64,000 bases of DNA, taken from positions 868,001 to 932,000 of the forward strand of contig CAUEEP010000924.1 of the NCBI GenBank assembly GCA_958450365.1, written 5' to 3'. The position numbers and the translations under genes were made by a program. A model generated the notes under the pieces. The model was not told the origin of the DNA, ran no database searches, and worked only from the letters and a program-made list of their open reading frames with translations. This document shows, piece after piece, positions 1 through 10,560 of this stretch (position 1 is the stretch's first letter; each line of letters begins with the position of its first letter). The stretch comes from Mesorhabditis belari. Its lineage: Eukaryota > Nematoda > Chromadorea > Rhabditida > Rhabditidae.

Positions 1-1058
1 CGATATCAGGTTTATCGATCCTGCCAGACTGCTCGCTCAGGTTAAAGACTAAGCCATGCTTATCTTAGTTCAGATATCAAGTTTCTATCGTTTGAAATTT
101 ATGAAAATGTTCAAATCCGCATTTCTTATGCATGTACCTAATATTTATTTAAAAAATAAACCAAAATAGTTTTCAGGGATTTGATTTGGGAACAAATTCT
201 GACCTCTGAGACTATTATTTGACAAAGATGAACACCTTGCACTCTGGGATCAATTTTCTGCTGTTGCTACAGTCAGTTGAAAAATTTACAATTCTAATAC
301 AAATCCATTTTCAGTACCGCTTTTGGACATTCAAATCAACAACAATCTCAAGAGGAACCCTTGTCGGAAATAAGTTGGTCTGAGTTGCACTCAACTCTCG
401 TTACTCAACAACACCAAGCTCAGCAATTTGCCCAATCCACAGCTTTGTTCAAGGAGGTAAACTTCAAATGTTGAACTCATTCTTTTCAAAATCTAACACC
501 TTTCAATGATTTTTCTTTCAGCTAGCTTCCGTTTTGGATAAAATGTTGAAATCGGATGATTTTGAGGCTAGAGTTCTCATCGAAATCCGCAAATTGATTT
601 CTCGTTTGGGCTCAGAGAAAAACGAAACCGAACAGTTTTTGAAAAGAATGGAGAAACAACGATTGGCCATTTCGAACAAGAAAGATGAGCAACTACGTGA
701 AAAGAAACGGTTAGAAGATGAGGATGAAGAGGTTAATGTTATGAATGAAAATTAAATTAGAGTTGTTTTAGGCGTCGAGTGAAGAAGAAAATGAAGGCAA
801 CCAACATGAGCGCGGATCTAGAGTGATTAGAGGTTGAATTTGAAATGAAAAAACTTGTCTAGAGCTTTAGAGTGTTTTAAGAAAGTGTAGAAATTGTAAG
901 TGAGAAAAAGAATGATCTCAAATTTCATGCTTTCAGGATGGTCATTTCTGCATCGAGCAGCTAACGATCAGATGAATTCTGCAGAGAATTTGAAGACAAC
1001 CGGTGAAAAACTCGAGCGTGAAGATCCTGAAGATCTTCAAGACTCTGATGGTCTTTGA
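1..1058 (+). CDS. Partial acidic coiled-coil protein, 3' part of gene
   Basis: I do not recognise the family. Five exons can be joined in phase: 1-40 (tentative), 315-456, 522-731, 772-832 and 937-1058, with acceptors ending in CAG or TAG and donors GTTAAA, GTAAAC, GTTAAT and GTTGAA. The last exon ends in TGA at 1056-1058 and an AATAAA follows at 1069-1074. The 5' part lies outside the window. The protein begins with a short FG-containing Gln-rich stretch, then a charged helical, probably coiled-coil segment (exon at 522-731, rich in K, E, R and L), then an acidic Ser/Glu tail. A nucleoporin or kinetochore-type scaffold would fit this make-up, but nothing in the sequence decides it. The 40-base intron at 732-771 is short but within nematode range. 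I am fairly sure of the exons at 522-731 and 937-1058 and less sure of the first. Confidence 0.6.
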
Positions 1059-1068
1059 AATTTCAAGC

Positions 1069-1074
1069 AATAAA
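1069..1074 (+). promoter_or_regulatory. Polyadenylation signal AATAAA
   Basis: A canonical AATAAA lies 11 bases after the TGA of the left-edge gene and supports its 3' end here. Confidence 0.5.
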
Positions 1075-1186
1075 CTTAAAATGCTAATGAAAATAATGAG
1101 AATATTAGTTTTTTCTAGCGTTTTCCGTTAAAAATCATTTCATATTCGACTCAAAAACCTAGAACTAGAACCTAGAACTAGAACTT

Positions 1187-1245
1187 GATGGCTCTGATGG
1201 CTCTGATGGCTCTGGCGGCTCTGATGGCTCTGATGGCTCAGACCG
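1187..1245 (+). repeat. Short GATGGCTCT minisatellite
   Basis: About seven copies of a 9-bp unit (GATGGCTCT, one copy with GGCGGCTCT). From the ATG at 1188 it would read as Met-Ala-Leu repeats and mimic a signal peptide, but no donor and acceptor of matching phase join it to the exon at 1888. Confidence 0.6.
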
Positions 1246-1253
1246 CAGTACTA

Positions 1254-1785
1254 TTAGGGTGGTGCAAAAGAACATGCCGATGGGTATCAGCTCTCATTTA
1301 TCAGAAACGAGCGATGCTAACGGCATTATTTTTTTTAATGTTTTGTTTATGGCCTATTTGTTTGCTATTTATTTCGACATTTGAATTTTTTGGTTGTTGT
1401 TTATTTTATTTATTTTTTATTTAGACCATGGTCGAGAAAAAGTTTGTGCTACGAGCATTACTGTTTAACTTCAAGATTGGGAAGCCTGCTGCCGAATCGC
1501 ATCGTTCTCTCTGTGCTGCTTTCGAAGATGTCAGTTTGTCTCTCAGGCAGTGTCAGACTTGGTTTCAACGAATCCGAGAAGGAGACAAGACTTTGGAAGA
1601 TTACGAGCACGGTTCGAGGCCAGAAGTCGTGAACGAAGCCAAGCTGAGGGACGTTATTCAGGCCGATCCATGCCAATCTGCTCGAGATCTTGCGAAAATA
1701 TTCCATTGTGATCATGTCACCATCGAACGCCATCCTTTTTTTAAAATTTACCTTCAAATCGGTAGTTTCTTTTGCACCACCCTAA
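1254..1785 (+). mobile_element. Internally deleted mariner element
   Basis: Terminal inverted repeats beginning TTAGGGTGGTGCAAAAGAA face each other at 1254 and 1785, with TA at the boundaries as expected for mariner targets. The interior keeps only the N-terminal part of a transposase. At about 530 bp it is far shorter than a complete mariner of about 1.3 kb, so it cannot move by itself. Confidence 0.85.
1428..1740 (+). pseudogene. Mariner transposase, N-terminal fragment
   Basis: From ATG 1428 the frame encodes roughly 100 residues that look like the DNA-binding N-terminus of a mariner transposase: MVEKKFVLRALL, then a helix-turn-helix region with CQTWFQRIREG and the linker GSRPEVV, then a second helical region ending near DHVTIERH. 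The reading frame then runs into the 3' inverted repeat. The catalytic DDE/D domain is missing. The closely related longer copy at 14007-14956 shows what has been lost. Confidence 0.8.
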
Positions 1786-1887
1786 GATTTTAAAAAAGAA
1801 CCAAAACTATTTTAAAAAAGAATCGAAAGTCGTAAGAACTAAACGAATCAAAATTTCTATAGAGCTACTTGTTTCTATTTTCTATGA

Positions 1888-2193
1888 TTGGTCAGAGAAA
1901 TTCAAAGTTTAGAGAAAGACGATGAAACTCGAGTCGCCATCGAAGAGCTCGACGATAGAGTGAAGAATTTGGTTTCGATGCTCGAAGAGATCTCGACCAT
2001 TTACGACGAAACAAATGATTTGGACAAGCAGCTGAATGAATGGCTTCTCTTTTTGAACAAGATCTTACCACATGGAATGGAAATCGGAAAAGATCTTGAT
2101 CTTGACAATGAGAAGCTCATCGAGAAAAGCCTCAAAGAGCTCAAGCACAAACTGAATAAGATGACTAAAAAGAAGCATGAAACCAAAGCATGA
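1888..2193 (+). CDS. Hypothetical coiled-coil protein, probable terminal exon
   Basis: I do not recognise this protein. An open frame runs to TGA at 2191-2193, with AATAAA near 2239. A likely acceptor (GGTCAG) sits at about 1893, so the true exon probably starts at 1894. The roughly 100 residues are strongly charged, with heptad-like Leu/Ile spacing (KNLVSMLEEI, LKELKHKLNKM) and a single Trp segment (LNEWLLFLNKI), so it is probably a coiled coil. Codon use looks like that of a real exon. No matching upstream exon is visible, because the deleted mariner and a minisatellite occupy the region just before it. It could be an alternative 3' exon of the left-edge gene or the end of a separate gene. 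Confidence 0.5.
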   Translation: MVREIQSLEKDDETRVAIEELDDRVKNLVSMLEEISTIYDETNDLDKQLNEWLLFLNKILPHGMEIGKDLDLDNEKLIEKSLKELKHKLNKMTKKKHETKA

Positions 2194-2599
2194 AACCGTT
2201 TCACATGTTCATCTATTTTCTCATTTCTAAGCCATTCAAATAAATCATTTTCATATTTAAAACTCAACAGAATTTTGAGACAGACATCATAAAGAGTCAC
2301 TTGAGAGATTAGGAGTGGAGAGATTCGAAATTGAAAGCCTTTTTTTGCAAGCTACAAAGCTGGAGCTTTGCTTTTGGGGTTGTAGATCATCGAAAACGAA
2401 ACGGGCATTAGTTTTTAATTTTAGCAGTTTTAGCAAATTTAGAGTTCGGAAATTAGAGTTTCTCGTGAAATCTTTGATTCCTGATCAAAATTTTTTCTAC
2501 TGAACCAATTGAAAACATTTTGATAGCAAAACGTAGCGAATGGTGTTTACTTTACTGAATGAGAAGAGATCAGAAAAAGATCAGAAAATGAAAGAGATC

Positions 2600-2985
2600 A
2601 GAAAATCTAAAAACTTTAGAAAAAAGGGGGAAAAAGAAAAAATCCAAAGGGGGGATTTTGGGTGGGGGGGGGGGGGGGGGTGGGGGGAAAAAAAAAAAAA
2701 AAAGGGGGGGGGAAAGGAGGAATTGAAAAAAAAAAAAAAAAAAAAGGGAAAGAAAAAAGAAAAAAAAAAAGGGAAGGGGGGAACTTAGGAAAAAAGGAAG
2801 AAACTAAAGCATGACCGTTTATTTCTTTTTTTCCCATTTGGGTTTTAAAAAAAATTTTTTTTAAATTAAAAATTTAAAAAATTTTGGGGGGAGAAAAAAA
2901 AAGGGTTAAAGAATTTTTTTTTTGGTTTTTTAAAATATTTTTTTTTGGGAGAGTGGAGGGGAGGGGGGGTTGGGGGCCTTTTTGC
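2600..2985. other. Homopolymer-collapsed, probably erroneous duplicate sequence
   Basis: This stretch is dominated by runs of G, A and T up to about 20 long. Between 2795 and 2985 its landmarks match those of 2160-2365 in the same order: a GAAAC..AAAGCATGA..CCGTTT block, a T-rich block, a GAGAGTGGAG block, then TTTGCAAGCTACAAAGCTG. The bases in between are replaced by homopolymers. This pattern is typical of a low-quality read end kept as a false duplicate. The frames open here are artefacts of the runs. Confidence 0.6.
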
Positions 2986-3990
2986 AAGCTACAAAGCTGC
3001 AACATTTAATACCTTAACTTCGAAGCTCTACAGCTATTCTTTTTTGAAGCTTTACATAGATTTTCTTTTATTGAAATTATCTAGGTGGTTCACAAAAAGT
3101 GATCAATTTGATTGCTCATCAAGTCGGCGGAAAATACAAAATCAAATCCGGTTTTTAAGCCCTTTTTTCACCATCTCTTATGGGAGATTGGGAGGTGACC
3201 CTTATAGGGCACTAACGCTGACTGGAATGCAGTTGACCCAGAGGCATTTCAATAATTTAGAAATAGAGTTTAGAAGAGGATAAATTGGAGGCTTCTCTTT
3301 TTGAATTTGAGCGAATAGGAAAAGGGCCGAGGACTCCGAATGGCCGGAGCCTTTCTCCATTTGGGTTGAAGTCAGACGTTTCTTCTTTTCGTTGTTCCTA
3401 TTTTCTTTGAATCTACAGACTAGTGATAGTTAAATGTATGCATATGAATTTGTTTATTTTCGGTGTCGATATTCTACCGCTAAAAAAATACTATGCTCAT
3501 AGGAAAACGGGGGATATCACCAAAGTTCTGTCAGTCATTTAGCTCGAGAATCGATGAATGGGTCAAATCCAGCTACTGTGCTCAAATGTAAATCATTCCT
3601 CACAACAGAGTCGCCTATTCTCAAGCCTATTGAAGCGATGGCTCAATATGGGGCACTCGCTTTAATATGGGTTCAATAGCGATGGTTCAATGTGGAGCAC
3701 ATTTATTGGATTCGACTGAGAATAGCTTGATGTTTCGTGACAAAAGGAAAGAAATCTGTACATCATAGAACACAGTTTACAATTGCAATAGCTGAATTAG
3801 ATTTATCGACCCTGACCTGACCCATTCACTGACCGATTCATCAACTATCGATCAAAATGAATAGCCGACAGCTTTAGTGATCTCCGACGAGCAGAATGAG
3901 AACGCATTGGGGCGAAACTCTTGCACATCGAGCCCATTGCCAGGATTTTGAGGCCAACTGGATCGACGATCACCTGATCGACGATCACCA
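2986..3990. other. Intergenic, no gene seen
   Basis: No frame with exon-like composition or convincing splice sites. Weak local repeats of the phrase 'gcgatggttcaatatgggg' occur at about 3635-3710, and a GATCGACGATCACC pair at 3961-3990 lies directly in front of the TATA box of the next gene. Confidence 0.4.
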
Positions 3991-3999
3991 GCTGGACTG

Positions 4000-4007
4000 T
4001 ATAAAAG
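4000..4007 (+). promoter_or_regulatory. TATA box
   Basis: TATAAAAG lies 37 bases before the ATG at 4037. This is right for a start site a few bases before the codon and a very short leader. Confidence 0.55.
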
Positions 4008-4036
4008 AAGAGATCGAGGCATAAAATGGCAGTGAA

Positions 4037-4621
4037 ATGACATACTCGTGGCTCCTTTGCTTGGCCTCTCTTGTGGCTCGGCTCTTGTCGGCTGGTGCCG
4101 CAGATTGTGCGAGTTGCTCGTTCGCATCGCCCGCTCTCACAATCAACGACTTCTCTTCGGGTTCCGGTTATAAACCTTTCGACAGTGGTAGAGTGTTTGC
4201 TTTCTCACGACCAACGATTCATAACTCTCGTAGATTGTCTAACGCGGAATGCGGACGGGTGTGTGGTTCGAGTGATGACATGCGCGTCAACCGTTCCCGG
4301 TTATATGTCTTCGATGCGGGTGGGGTAACAGATAATCGTGATTATGCAATCTCAACGATCAATTATCAATTATCAATTATCAATTCTCAATTCCAGTACA
4401 ACGGTCCCGGCTTCAGCGGTATCCTTAATGCCATCCCATCGAATACCATCAATTTGACATGCAGCACCGACGGCGCTATCTGGCAACTTCCCACATACCC
4501 TGGCAGTCCCTATATTGCAAATGTGACAAAGGTTGGATGCCAGCCGGTCACCTGTGAGACCCAGCCAGCTCTGTGTGTGCCGGAGCCACCGACCACCCAA
4601 CAATCGCCAATTTGGGGCTAA
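4037..4621 (+). CDS. Small secreted Cys-containing protein, possibly C6/DUF281-like
   Basis: The frame from ATG 4037 to TAA 4619-4621 starts with a clear signal peptide (hydrophobic residues 4-20, cleavage near SAGA-AD). An earlier ATG at 4026 stops after four codons. A GTAACA donor at 4325 and TTCCAG acceptor at 4391-4396 would remove a 72-base in-frame AT-rich intron, giving about 170 instead of 194 residues; the repetitive residues it encodes support splicing. The mature part has scattered cysteines, N-glycosylation sites (NRS, NLT, NVT) and the motif NLTCSTDGAIW followed by VGCQPVTC. That resembles the C-terminal half of nematode C6/DUF281 extracellular domains, which is inference. It has its own TATA box and stands alone. 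Its role is unknown. Confidence 0.6.
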   Translation: MTYSWLLCLASLVARLLSAGAADCASCSFASPALTINDFSSGSGYKPFDSGRVFAFSRPTIHNSRRLSNAECGRVCGSSDDMRVNRSRLYVFDAGGVTDNRDYAISTINYQLSIINSQFQYNGPGFSGILNAIPSNTINLTCSTDGAIWQLPTYPGSPYIANVTKVGCQPVTCETQPALCVPEPPTTQQSPIWG

Positions 4622-4744
4622 TTGTAAAGTGTTTGACAGATTCAAAGATTAATCGATAAAGCATCAAAAAAGAACTACATGCAGACCATGTTTTTTTTAA
4701 GCATTTAAAGCATTTACTTTAGCGGCCCCTGCGGTCCACCAATA

Positions 4745-5019
4745 CACGGTGTCCAGAAAAAAAAGTGGTTATCGGTTTGAGTCTGGAAAAAGTTCCTTGT
4801 TGATTTTTCAAGTCCCATTGTGTTGTCAGAATTGGACAGAATTGGACAAGATGAAATTTGAAACAACAACAAGACAAGATGAAAGATTTTTTGATGATTT
4901 TGTGAATAGGGAAGTCATGCATGGGTCGGGGAGCTCAAAATCCATGAACGTTATACAAAAAACACCTTCGAATTCCTCTATTTCACTACAAAATCTTTCT
5001 ACTTTCAACTTTCTACTTT

Positions 5020-5055
<36 letters not shown>

Positions 5056-5060
5056 GATAA
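4745..5060 (+). repeat. Dispersed repeat, copy 1 (partner 48057-48365)
   Basis: It shares a long run of similarity with 48057-48365: 'ggtttgagt', 'tgatttttcaag', 'tgtcagaattgg', 'catgcatgggt/catgcatcggttggtgagctc' and 'aaattcctctatt' occur in the same order. The 3' end carries a short CTTTCTACTTT microsatellite. No coding content recognised. Confidence 0.7.
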
Positions 5061-5149
5061 ATTTGTTTTGCTTTTTTAATGTTCTAGGCCCAACAAGAAA
5101 GCAAAGGGTGTCAATATCTAAACATTAGAATGTTTATCATTAGAATTAA

Positions 5150-5345
5150 TATATAATATCATTATGATTAGAATAATATGATTAGAATAATATGATTAGA
5201 ATAATATGATTAGAATAATATGATTAGAATAATATGATTAGAATAATATGATTAGAATAATATGATTAGAATAATATGATTAGAATAATATGATTAGAAT
5301 AATATCATTAGAATAATATCATTAGAATAATATCATTAGAAATAA
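5150..5345 (+). repeat. 14-bp minisatellite
   Basis: About thirteen copies of GATTAGAATAATAT, the last few with CATTAG instead of GATTAG. Confidence 0.9.
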
Positions 5346-5409
5346 TATCTAAACTAGCAAGTGAACGTTCAGAACGGGCTGTGACATTTCGACGCAAAAC
5401 TTTGATTTA

Positions 5410-5722
5410 CCTATGCCTCGAGTAGAAGAGCCTCGAGTAGAAGAGCCTCGAGTAGAAGAGCCTCGAGTAGAAGAGCCTCGAGTAGAAGAGCCTCTGGAAG
5501 AGCCTCGAGTAGACGAGCCTCTGGAAGAGCCTCGAGTAGAAGAGCCTCTGGAAGAGCCTCGAGTAGAAGAGCCTCTGGAAGAGCCTCGAGTAGAAGAGCC
5601 TCTGGAAGAGCCTCGAGTAGACGAGCCTCTGGAAGAGCCTCGAGTAGACGAGCCTCTGGAAGAGCCTCGAGTAGAAGAGCCTCTGGAAGAGCCTCGAGTA
5701 GACGAGCCTCGAGTATATTAGC
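5410..5722 (+). repeat. 12/15-bp minisatellite
   Basis: Alternating CCTCGAGTAGAAGAG and CCTCTGGAAGAG units, with a few GACGAG variants. Unit lengths are multiples of three, so both strands are open (PRVEEPLEE and LLEALPEA peptides). No splice sites, start context or conserved domain is attached, so I call it a repeat. Confidence 0.9.
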
Positions 5723-6535
5723 CTCGAGTTTTAATCTGTAATTGAATCTATAATTTTTCAAATGGAAATCTGTGGATTTCAAAGACGAGTTGATCTCAAA
5801 GACTAACTGAGTACCTAGCTTTAGATATCTTTCATCCCAAAGATATTAAAGATTTTAAAGATATCTAGGATATTAAAGAACAAAGATATTAAACTGAAAA
5901 GCTATATATTTTCTAAAAAACCAACCACTAACTGACTATCTAGTTACCTCAAAAAATCTCATATCTCACTGACAAGGTTTTTCTCTCGGAAATGAAATTG
6001 AAATGAAATTTTCTCAATCTCTGACATAGCTAATTTCTCAGTGATAAGCTTTCGGATCGAAAATGAGAGAGAAAACTGTTTAGTATCCTCAATAAAAGAT
6101 TTTTTGAGGAGTATTTCAGGAAGGGAAAAGTTCGAGTAGAGAAATGAGTCTATTGTTTTGATTTTGGGAATCCGCGAATCTCAAAAAGTAGTTCTTTTTC
6201 TCGAGATTTTTGTCCTTTTTTGTCTTTTTTGCCTTTTTGCCTTTTTACCTTTCAGGATTCTCTCCATTTTTGGAATGGCGCCGCCTGATTCGCATTACTC
6301 ATTTTGCGTATATTCGAAAAAAAGAAAACAGAAGAGAAAACACAGTTTGACGAATGTTTCGGGATTGACAAAAGAATTGATTCGCAATTTGTTTTCGGTG
6401 ACTGTTTAACTGTTTTTGGGGGATTATACTGGTTTGTGATTTGGTGATGTGCATCTTGTGATCACATCTTTCAATCGGCGAAAAATTGTAAACGTTAAAC
6501 CTTGATTTGAATTCTGTTGCTGTGCCCATTCCTTG
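5723..6535. other. Intergenic, no gene seen
   Basis: AT-rich. It has short direct repeats of 'aaagatatt' near 5830-5900 and a T-rich tract at 6210-6250. An open frame at 6158-6409 has no homology I can recognise. Confidence 0.4.
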
Positions 6536-6539
6536 TTTT

Positions 6540-7120
6540 TCTATTGGCATTTGCATTGGCATTGGAATGGCATTGCCATTGGCCTGGGTTGGCATTGGTT
6601 GGCATTGGCATTGGCCTGAGTTGGCATTGGTTGGCATTGGCATTGGCATTGGAATTGGTTGGCATTGGCATTGGCCTGAGTTGGCATTGGTTGGCATTGG
6701 CTTTGGCCTGGGTTGGCATTGGTTGGCATTGGCATTGGCCTGAGTTGGCATTGGTTGGCATTGGCATTGGCTTTGGCCTGGGTTGGCATTGGTTGGCATT
6801 GGCATTGGCCTGAGTTGGCATTGGTTGGCATTGGCATTGGCATTGGCATTGGTTGGCATTGGCTTTGGCCTGGGTTGGCATTGGTTGGCATTGGCTTTGG
6901 CCTGGGTTGGCATTGGTTGGCATTGGCATTGGCATTGGAATTGGTTGGCATTGGCATTGGCCTGGGCTGGCATTGGTTGGCATTGGCATTGGCCTGGGTT
7001 GGCATCTGTTGGCATTGGCATTGGCATTGGAATTGGCATTGGAATGGCATTGGCATTGGTATTGGAATTGGCATTGGAATGGCATTGGAATGACATTGGC
7101 ATTGACATTGGTTGGCATTA
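6540..7120 (+). repeat. GGCATT-type minisatellite
   Basis: A 580-bp array of TTGGCATTGG, GGCATTGGCATT and GGCCTGAGTTGGCATTGG units in variable order. Several frames on both strands stay open (NANANQCQ- and GIGWHWHW-type peptides) purely because the unit lacks stop codons. Confidence 0.95.
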
Positions 7121-8055
7121 GGATTGGCAACAAAGTCAACTAGCACATTGGAAACAAAGTCACTTTTCGTTTGACCGCCGTTGTGGACGGTGGCGAGCTA
7201 TTCAAATTGCTATTCAAAGCCTTCAAATCTGTCTTCAAAGCTTCAAAATTTGTCTACTGTCGTTTTCGAGGGTGATTGATTTGATTTGATCACTTTTTGG
7301 CCCGATCATCACCTAATTGACAGGCTACCATAATCTAGTTATTCAAACGCTTTCTTAGAAACACTTTTAACAAGTCTAGACTCGACTAAATCAATGCTAG
7401 ATCAAGGCTGGTCTAGAGTCCTTCGCTTGAGTATTGATTAATCAATACCAAAGCCGAAGATCTTCAAAACTAGGGGTATTTTTAGCTCAAAATCCCAATC
7501 AAATTACCAATTAGAGTTCCTATTTTGGTCGAATTTTCAGGGCCGAGTCGAAAGGTGAACACGAGAAAAAGTGTTGGTGATATTGGCTGAAAGAGATCTC
7601 TCATTTCTTCCCGTTTCTCAATCGAAAACATTTCCTTTTCTCGGATTTCTTTTATCATTTTTCCCGATCATTCAATGCGTCAAAGCTTTATGACTTGCTT
7701 CTTTTTATGGATTTACCGTTAGATTTCGTTGGATCAACAATGTTCGTTAAAAAAAACATTTTTGTTTACCCGATTTATCCTTGAGAAATGTTTCGCTGGC
7801 ATTTACCTTATTTAGTTTTTTTTCTTACGGATTTTAGAGGGTTTTATTTTCAGCCAAACTCTCTACTGAATTTCTCTAACTAGTTTTAATATAATAGTTA
7901 TGACTGCATGATATGTAGATAATATAAAATGACATGTACATTACTGGACAATGAAATATGACATTAGAAAGTTGGACCCATTTTTGCAGCGCCGTAACTT
8001 CTCAATCTTTTTAGGTAGACTAAAAGTGTTATATGAAAGCTCTAATCAAGATCTC
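7121..8055. other. Intergenic, no gene seen
   Basis: No exon-like frame. At 7945 it contains 'tactggacaatgaaatat', a phrase also found at 39938 and 46862, so a degraded dispersed repeat is present. Confidence 0.4.
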
Positions 8056-8059
8056 TACG

Positions 8060-8340
8060 ATGGCTTTTAGACACTTAGGCTTAGGCTTAGGCTTGGGCTT
8101 AGGCTCAGTGCGAAGGCTAGCGGCTAGCGTCTAGCACTAAGTCTATTTGGGTTTGGGCTGAACCCCCATTTTTTGGATCTCAGCGGGTTCTCGGAGCTAA
8201 GGGACACCCGTTTGGCGGTGTGCTTTGGAACCCGATGTTAGGCTTAGACTTCGGCTCAGGCTTAGGCTCAGGCTTAGGCTTCGGCTCAGGCTTAGGCTTA
8301 GGCTCAGGCTTAGGCTCAGGCTTAGGCTCAGGCAAATATG
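8060..8340 (+). repeat. TTAGGC-related arrays around a shared core
   Basis: Two short arrays of GGCTTAGGCTCA units (8065-8110 and 8235-8335) flank a core containing CTAGCGGCTAGCG and CACTAAGTCTATTTG. The same core, again followed by TTAGGC-type units, is at 24480-24555, so this is a dispersed unit. Confidence 0.75.
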
Positions 8341-9290
8341 CTTTGCTATTCCCAAGAGATCTAAAAGCCATCGTAGAGATCTTAGTTAGAGCTTTCAGAA
8401 AATATATAACACTTATGGTCTACCTGAAAAGATTGAGAAGTTACAGCTACAGCAACGAAAGTCTCCTTTGCTATTAGCAAGACATGGTTTCAACTCAATA
8501 AATAACAGAATATAGTGGCTCAAGCACGTCGTAAAGCCGCTAGAAATCTAGAAATCTAGAAATCCGATCCAGATTCTAAGAAAATCCTACCCAACACCCA
8601 ACACCTACGACACCAAAAAGTCGGATTATAAGCCTGTAAGCTCTGTAACTACTTTAAACCCTTGCTACTTTGACTCTTTGATCTCATTTCATTCAAAACT
8701 TTGATTCCTATAAGGATCACTGTCTGATTAGCTTTTAGTCTGATTAGCCTGATTAGCTCTGTCTGATTAGCTCTTTTAGATTTAGATCTATATCATTTCA
8801 AAATTCCATTACATTCCCAAACTTTTTCATCCTGGATTTTCATCCTTTTCATCTTTTTTTCATTTCAAAAATTTCCTGGATGTCTCCCAAGATCTCAAAA
8901 ATATTTTATCACTTTTCACAAGCGCCACCAAAAAGTCTAAACTACTCGATTCAAAGAAATTGTTGAGAAAAAGAAAGTGGTGAGCAGTGTTGGTTGTCCT
9001 GGTTTTTGACCGTTTCACATTTTCTGTCAAGTCAATCGAAAAGATCTCGAAATTGCCGAGAGTAAAACGAAAGTATCGAATGATTTTCTTGAAATAGATT
9101 CTTTCACGATCTTACGAGAAGTCTATCGTTTGATTCTCTTTGATTTTCTTTGATTTTCTTTGATTTTTGGTTCTCAAAGTCTTTTGTTTGAATTTATTGA
9201 ATTTAACCAAAGAGGTGAACCAAAGAGTTTAGACCAATTAAACCCGAGTTCGTAAACTCAATGAAATGGTAAACTCAATGAAATGAATAG
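8341..9290. other. Intergenic, no gene seen
   Basis: Only short simple repeats: 'gattagctctgtct' at about 8730-8780 and 'tttgattttctt' at 9130-9165. Confidence 0.4.
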
Positions 9291-9297
9291 CTCCAAT

Positions 9298-10560
9298 CGA
9301 TTCCAGAATCCCGTAACTCCAGAATCCCGTAACTCCAGAATCCCGTCATTCCAGAATCCCGTAACTCCAGAATCCCGTAACTCCAGAATCCCGTAACTCC
9401 AGAATCCCGTAACTCCAGAATCCCGTAACTCCAGAATCCCGTCATTCCAGAATCCCGTAACTCCAGAATCCCGTAACTCCAGAATCCCGTAACTCCAGAA
9501 TCCCGTAACTCCAGAATCCCGTAACTCCAGAATCCCGTCATTCCAGAATCCCGTAACTCCAGAATCCCGTCATTCCAGAATCCCGTAACTCCAGAATCCC
9601 GTAACTCCAGAATCCCGTAACTCCAGAATCCCGTAACTCCAGAATCCCGTAACTCCAGAATCCCGTCATTCCAGAATCCCGTAACTCCAGAATCCCGTAA
9701 CTCCAGAATCCCGTAACTCCAGAATCCCGTCATTCCAGAATCCCGTAACTCCAGAATCCCGTAACTCCAGAATCCCGTAACTCCAGAATCCCGTAACTCC
9801 CGAATCCCGTCATTCCAGAATCCCGTAACTCCAGAATCCCGTAACTCCAGAATCCCGTAACTCCAGAATCCCGTAACTCCAGAATCCCGTCATTCCAGAA
9901 TCCCGTAACTCCAGAATCCCGTCATTCCAGAATCCCGTAACTCCAGAATCCCGTAACTCCAGAATCCCGTAACTCCAGAATCCCATAACTCCAGAATCCC
10001 GTAACTCCAGAATCCCGTAACTCCAGAATCCCGTAACTCCAGAATCCCGTAACTCCAGAATCCCGTCATTCCAGAATCCCGTAACTCCAGAATCCCGTAA
10101 CTCCAGAATCCCGTAACTCCAGAATCCCGTAACTCCAGAATCCCGTAACTCCAGAATCCCGTAACTCCAGAATCCCGTCATTCCAGAATCCCGTAACTCC
10201 AGAATCCCGTAACTCCAGAATCCCGTAACTCCAGAATCCCGTAACTCCAGAATCCCGTCATTCCAGAATCCCGTAACTCCAGAATCCCGTAACTCCAGAA
10301 TCCCGTAACTCCAGAATCCCGTAACTCCAGAATCCCGTAACTCCAGAATCCCGTCATTCCAGAATCCCGTAACTCCAGAATCCCGTAACTCCAGAATCCC
10401 GTAACTTCAGAATCCCGTAACTCCCGAATCCCGTCATTCCAGAATCCCGTAACTCCAGAATCCCGTAACTCCAGAATCCCGTAACTCCAGAATCCCATAA
10501 CTCCAGAATCCCGTAACTCCAGAATCCCGTCATTCCAGAATCCAATCGATTCCAGAATCC
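9298..10560 (+). repeat. Large 16-bp minisatellite, about 79 copies
   Basis: Units CCAGAATCCCGTAACT and CCAGAATCCCGTCATT, with rare variants such as CCCATAACT and CCCGAATCCC. Because 16 is not a multiple of three and the unit has no stop codon, all minus-strand frames stay open with a 16-residue period. The boundary phrases 'gctccaatcgattcc' (left) and 'ccaatcgattccagaatcccgggtacaaa' (right, shown in part) match a short non-expanded copy at 22822-22880. Confidence 0.95.

Noticed and set aside
5150..5345. CRISPR-like array
   Set aside because: The repeats are contiguous 14-mers without unique spacers, and the window is eukaryotic. The same reasoning applies to every other array here.
5410..5782. 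Long open frames on both strands (PRVEEP and LLEALPEA repeats)
   Set aside because: They arise from a 12/15-bp minisatellite without stop codons; no start context, splice sites or non-repeat coding flank.
6299..7146. Frames of up to 269 residues rich in NANANQCQ
   Set aside because: Several frames on both strands are open at once over a GGCATT minisatellite, which is expected from the unit.
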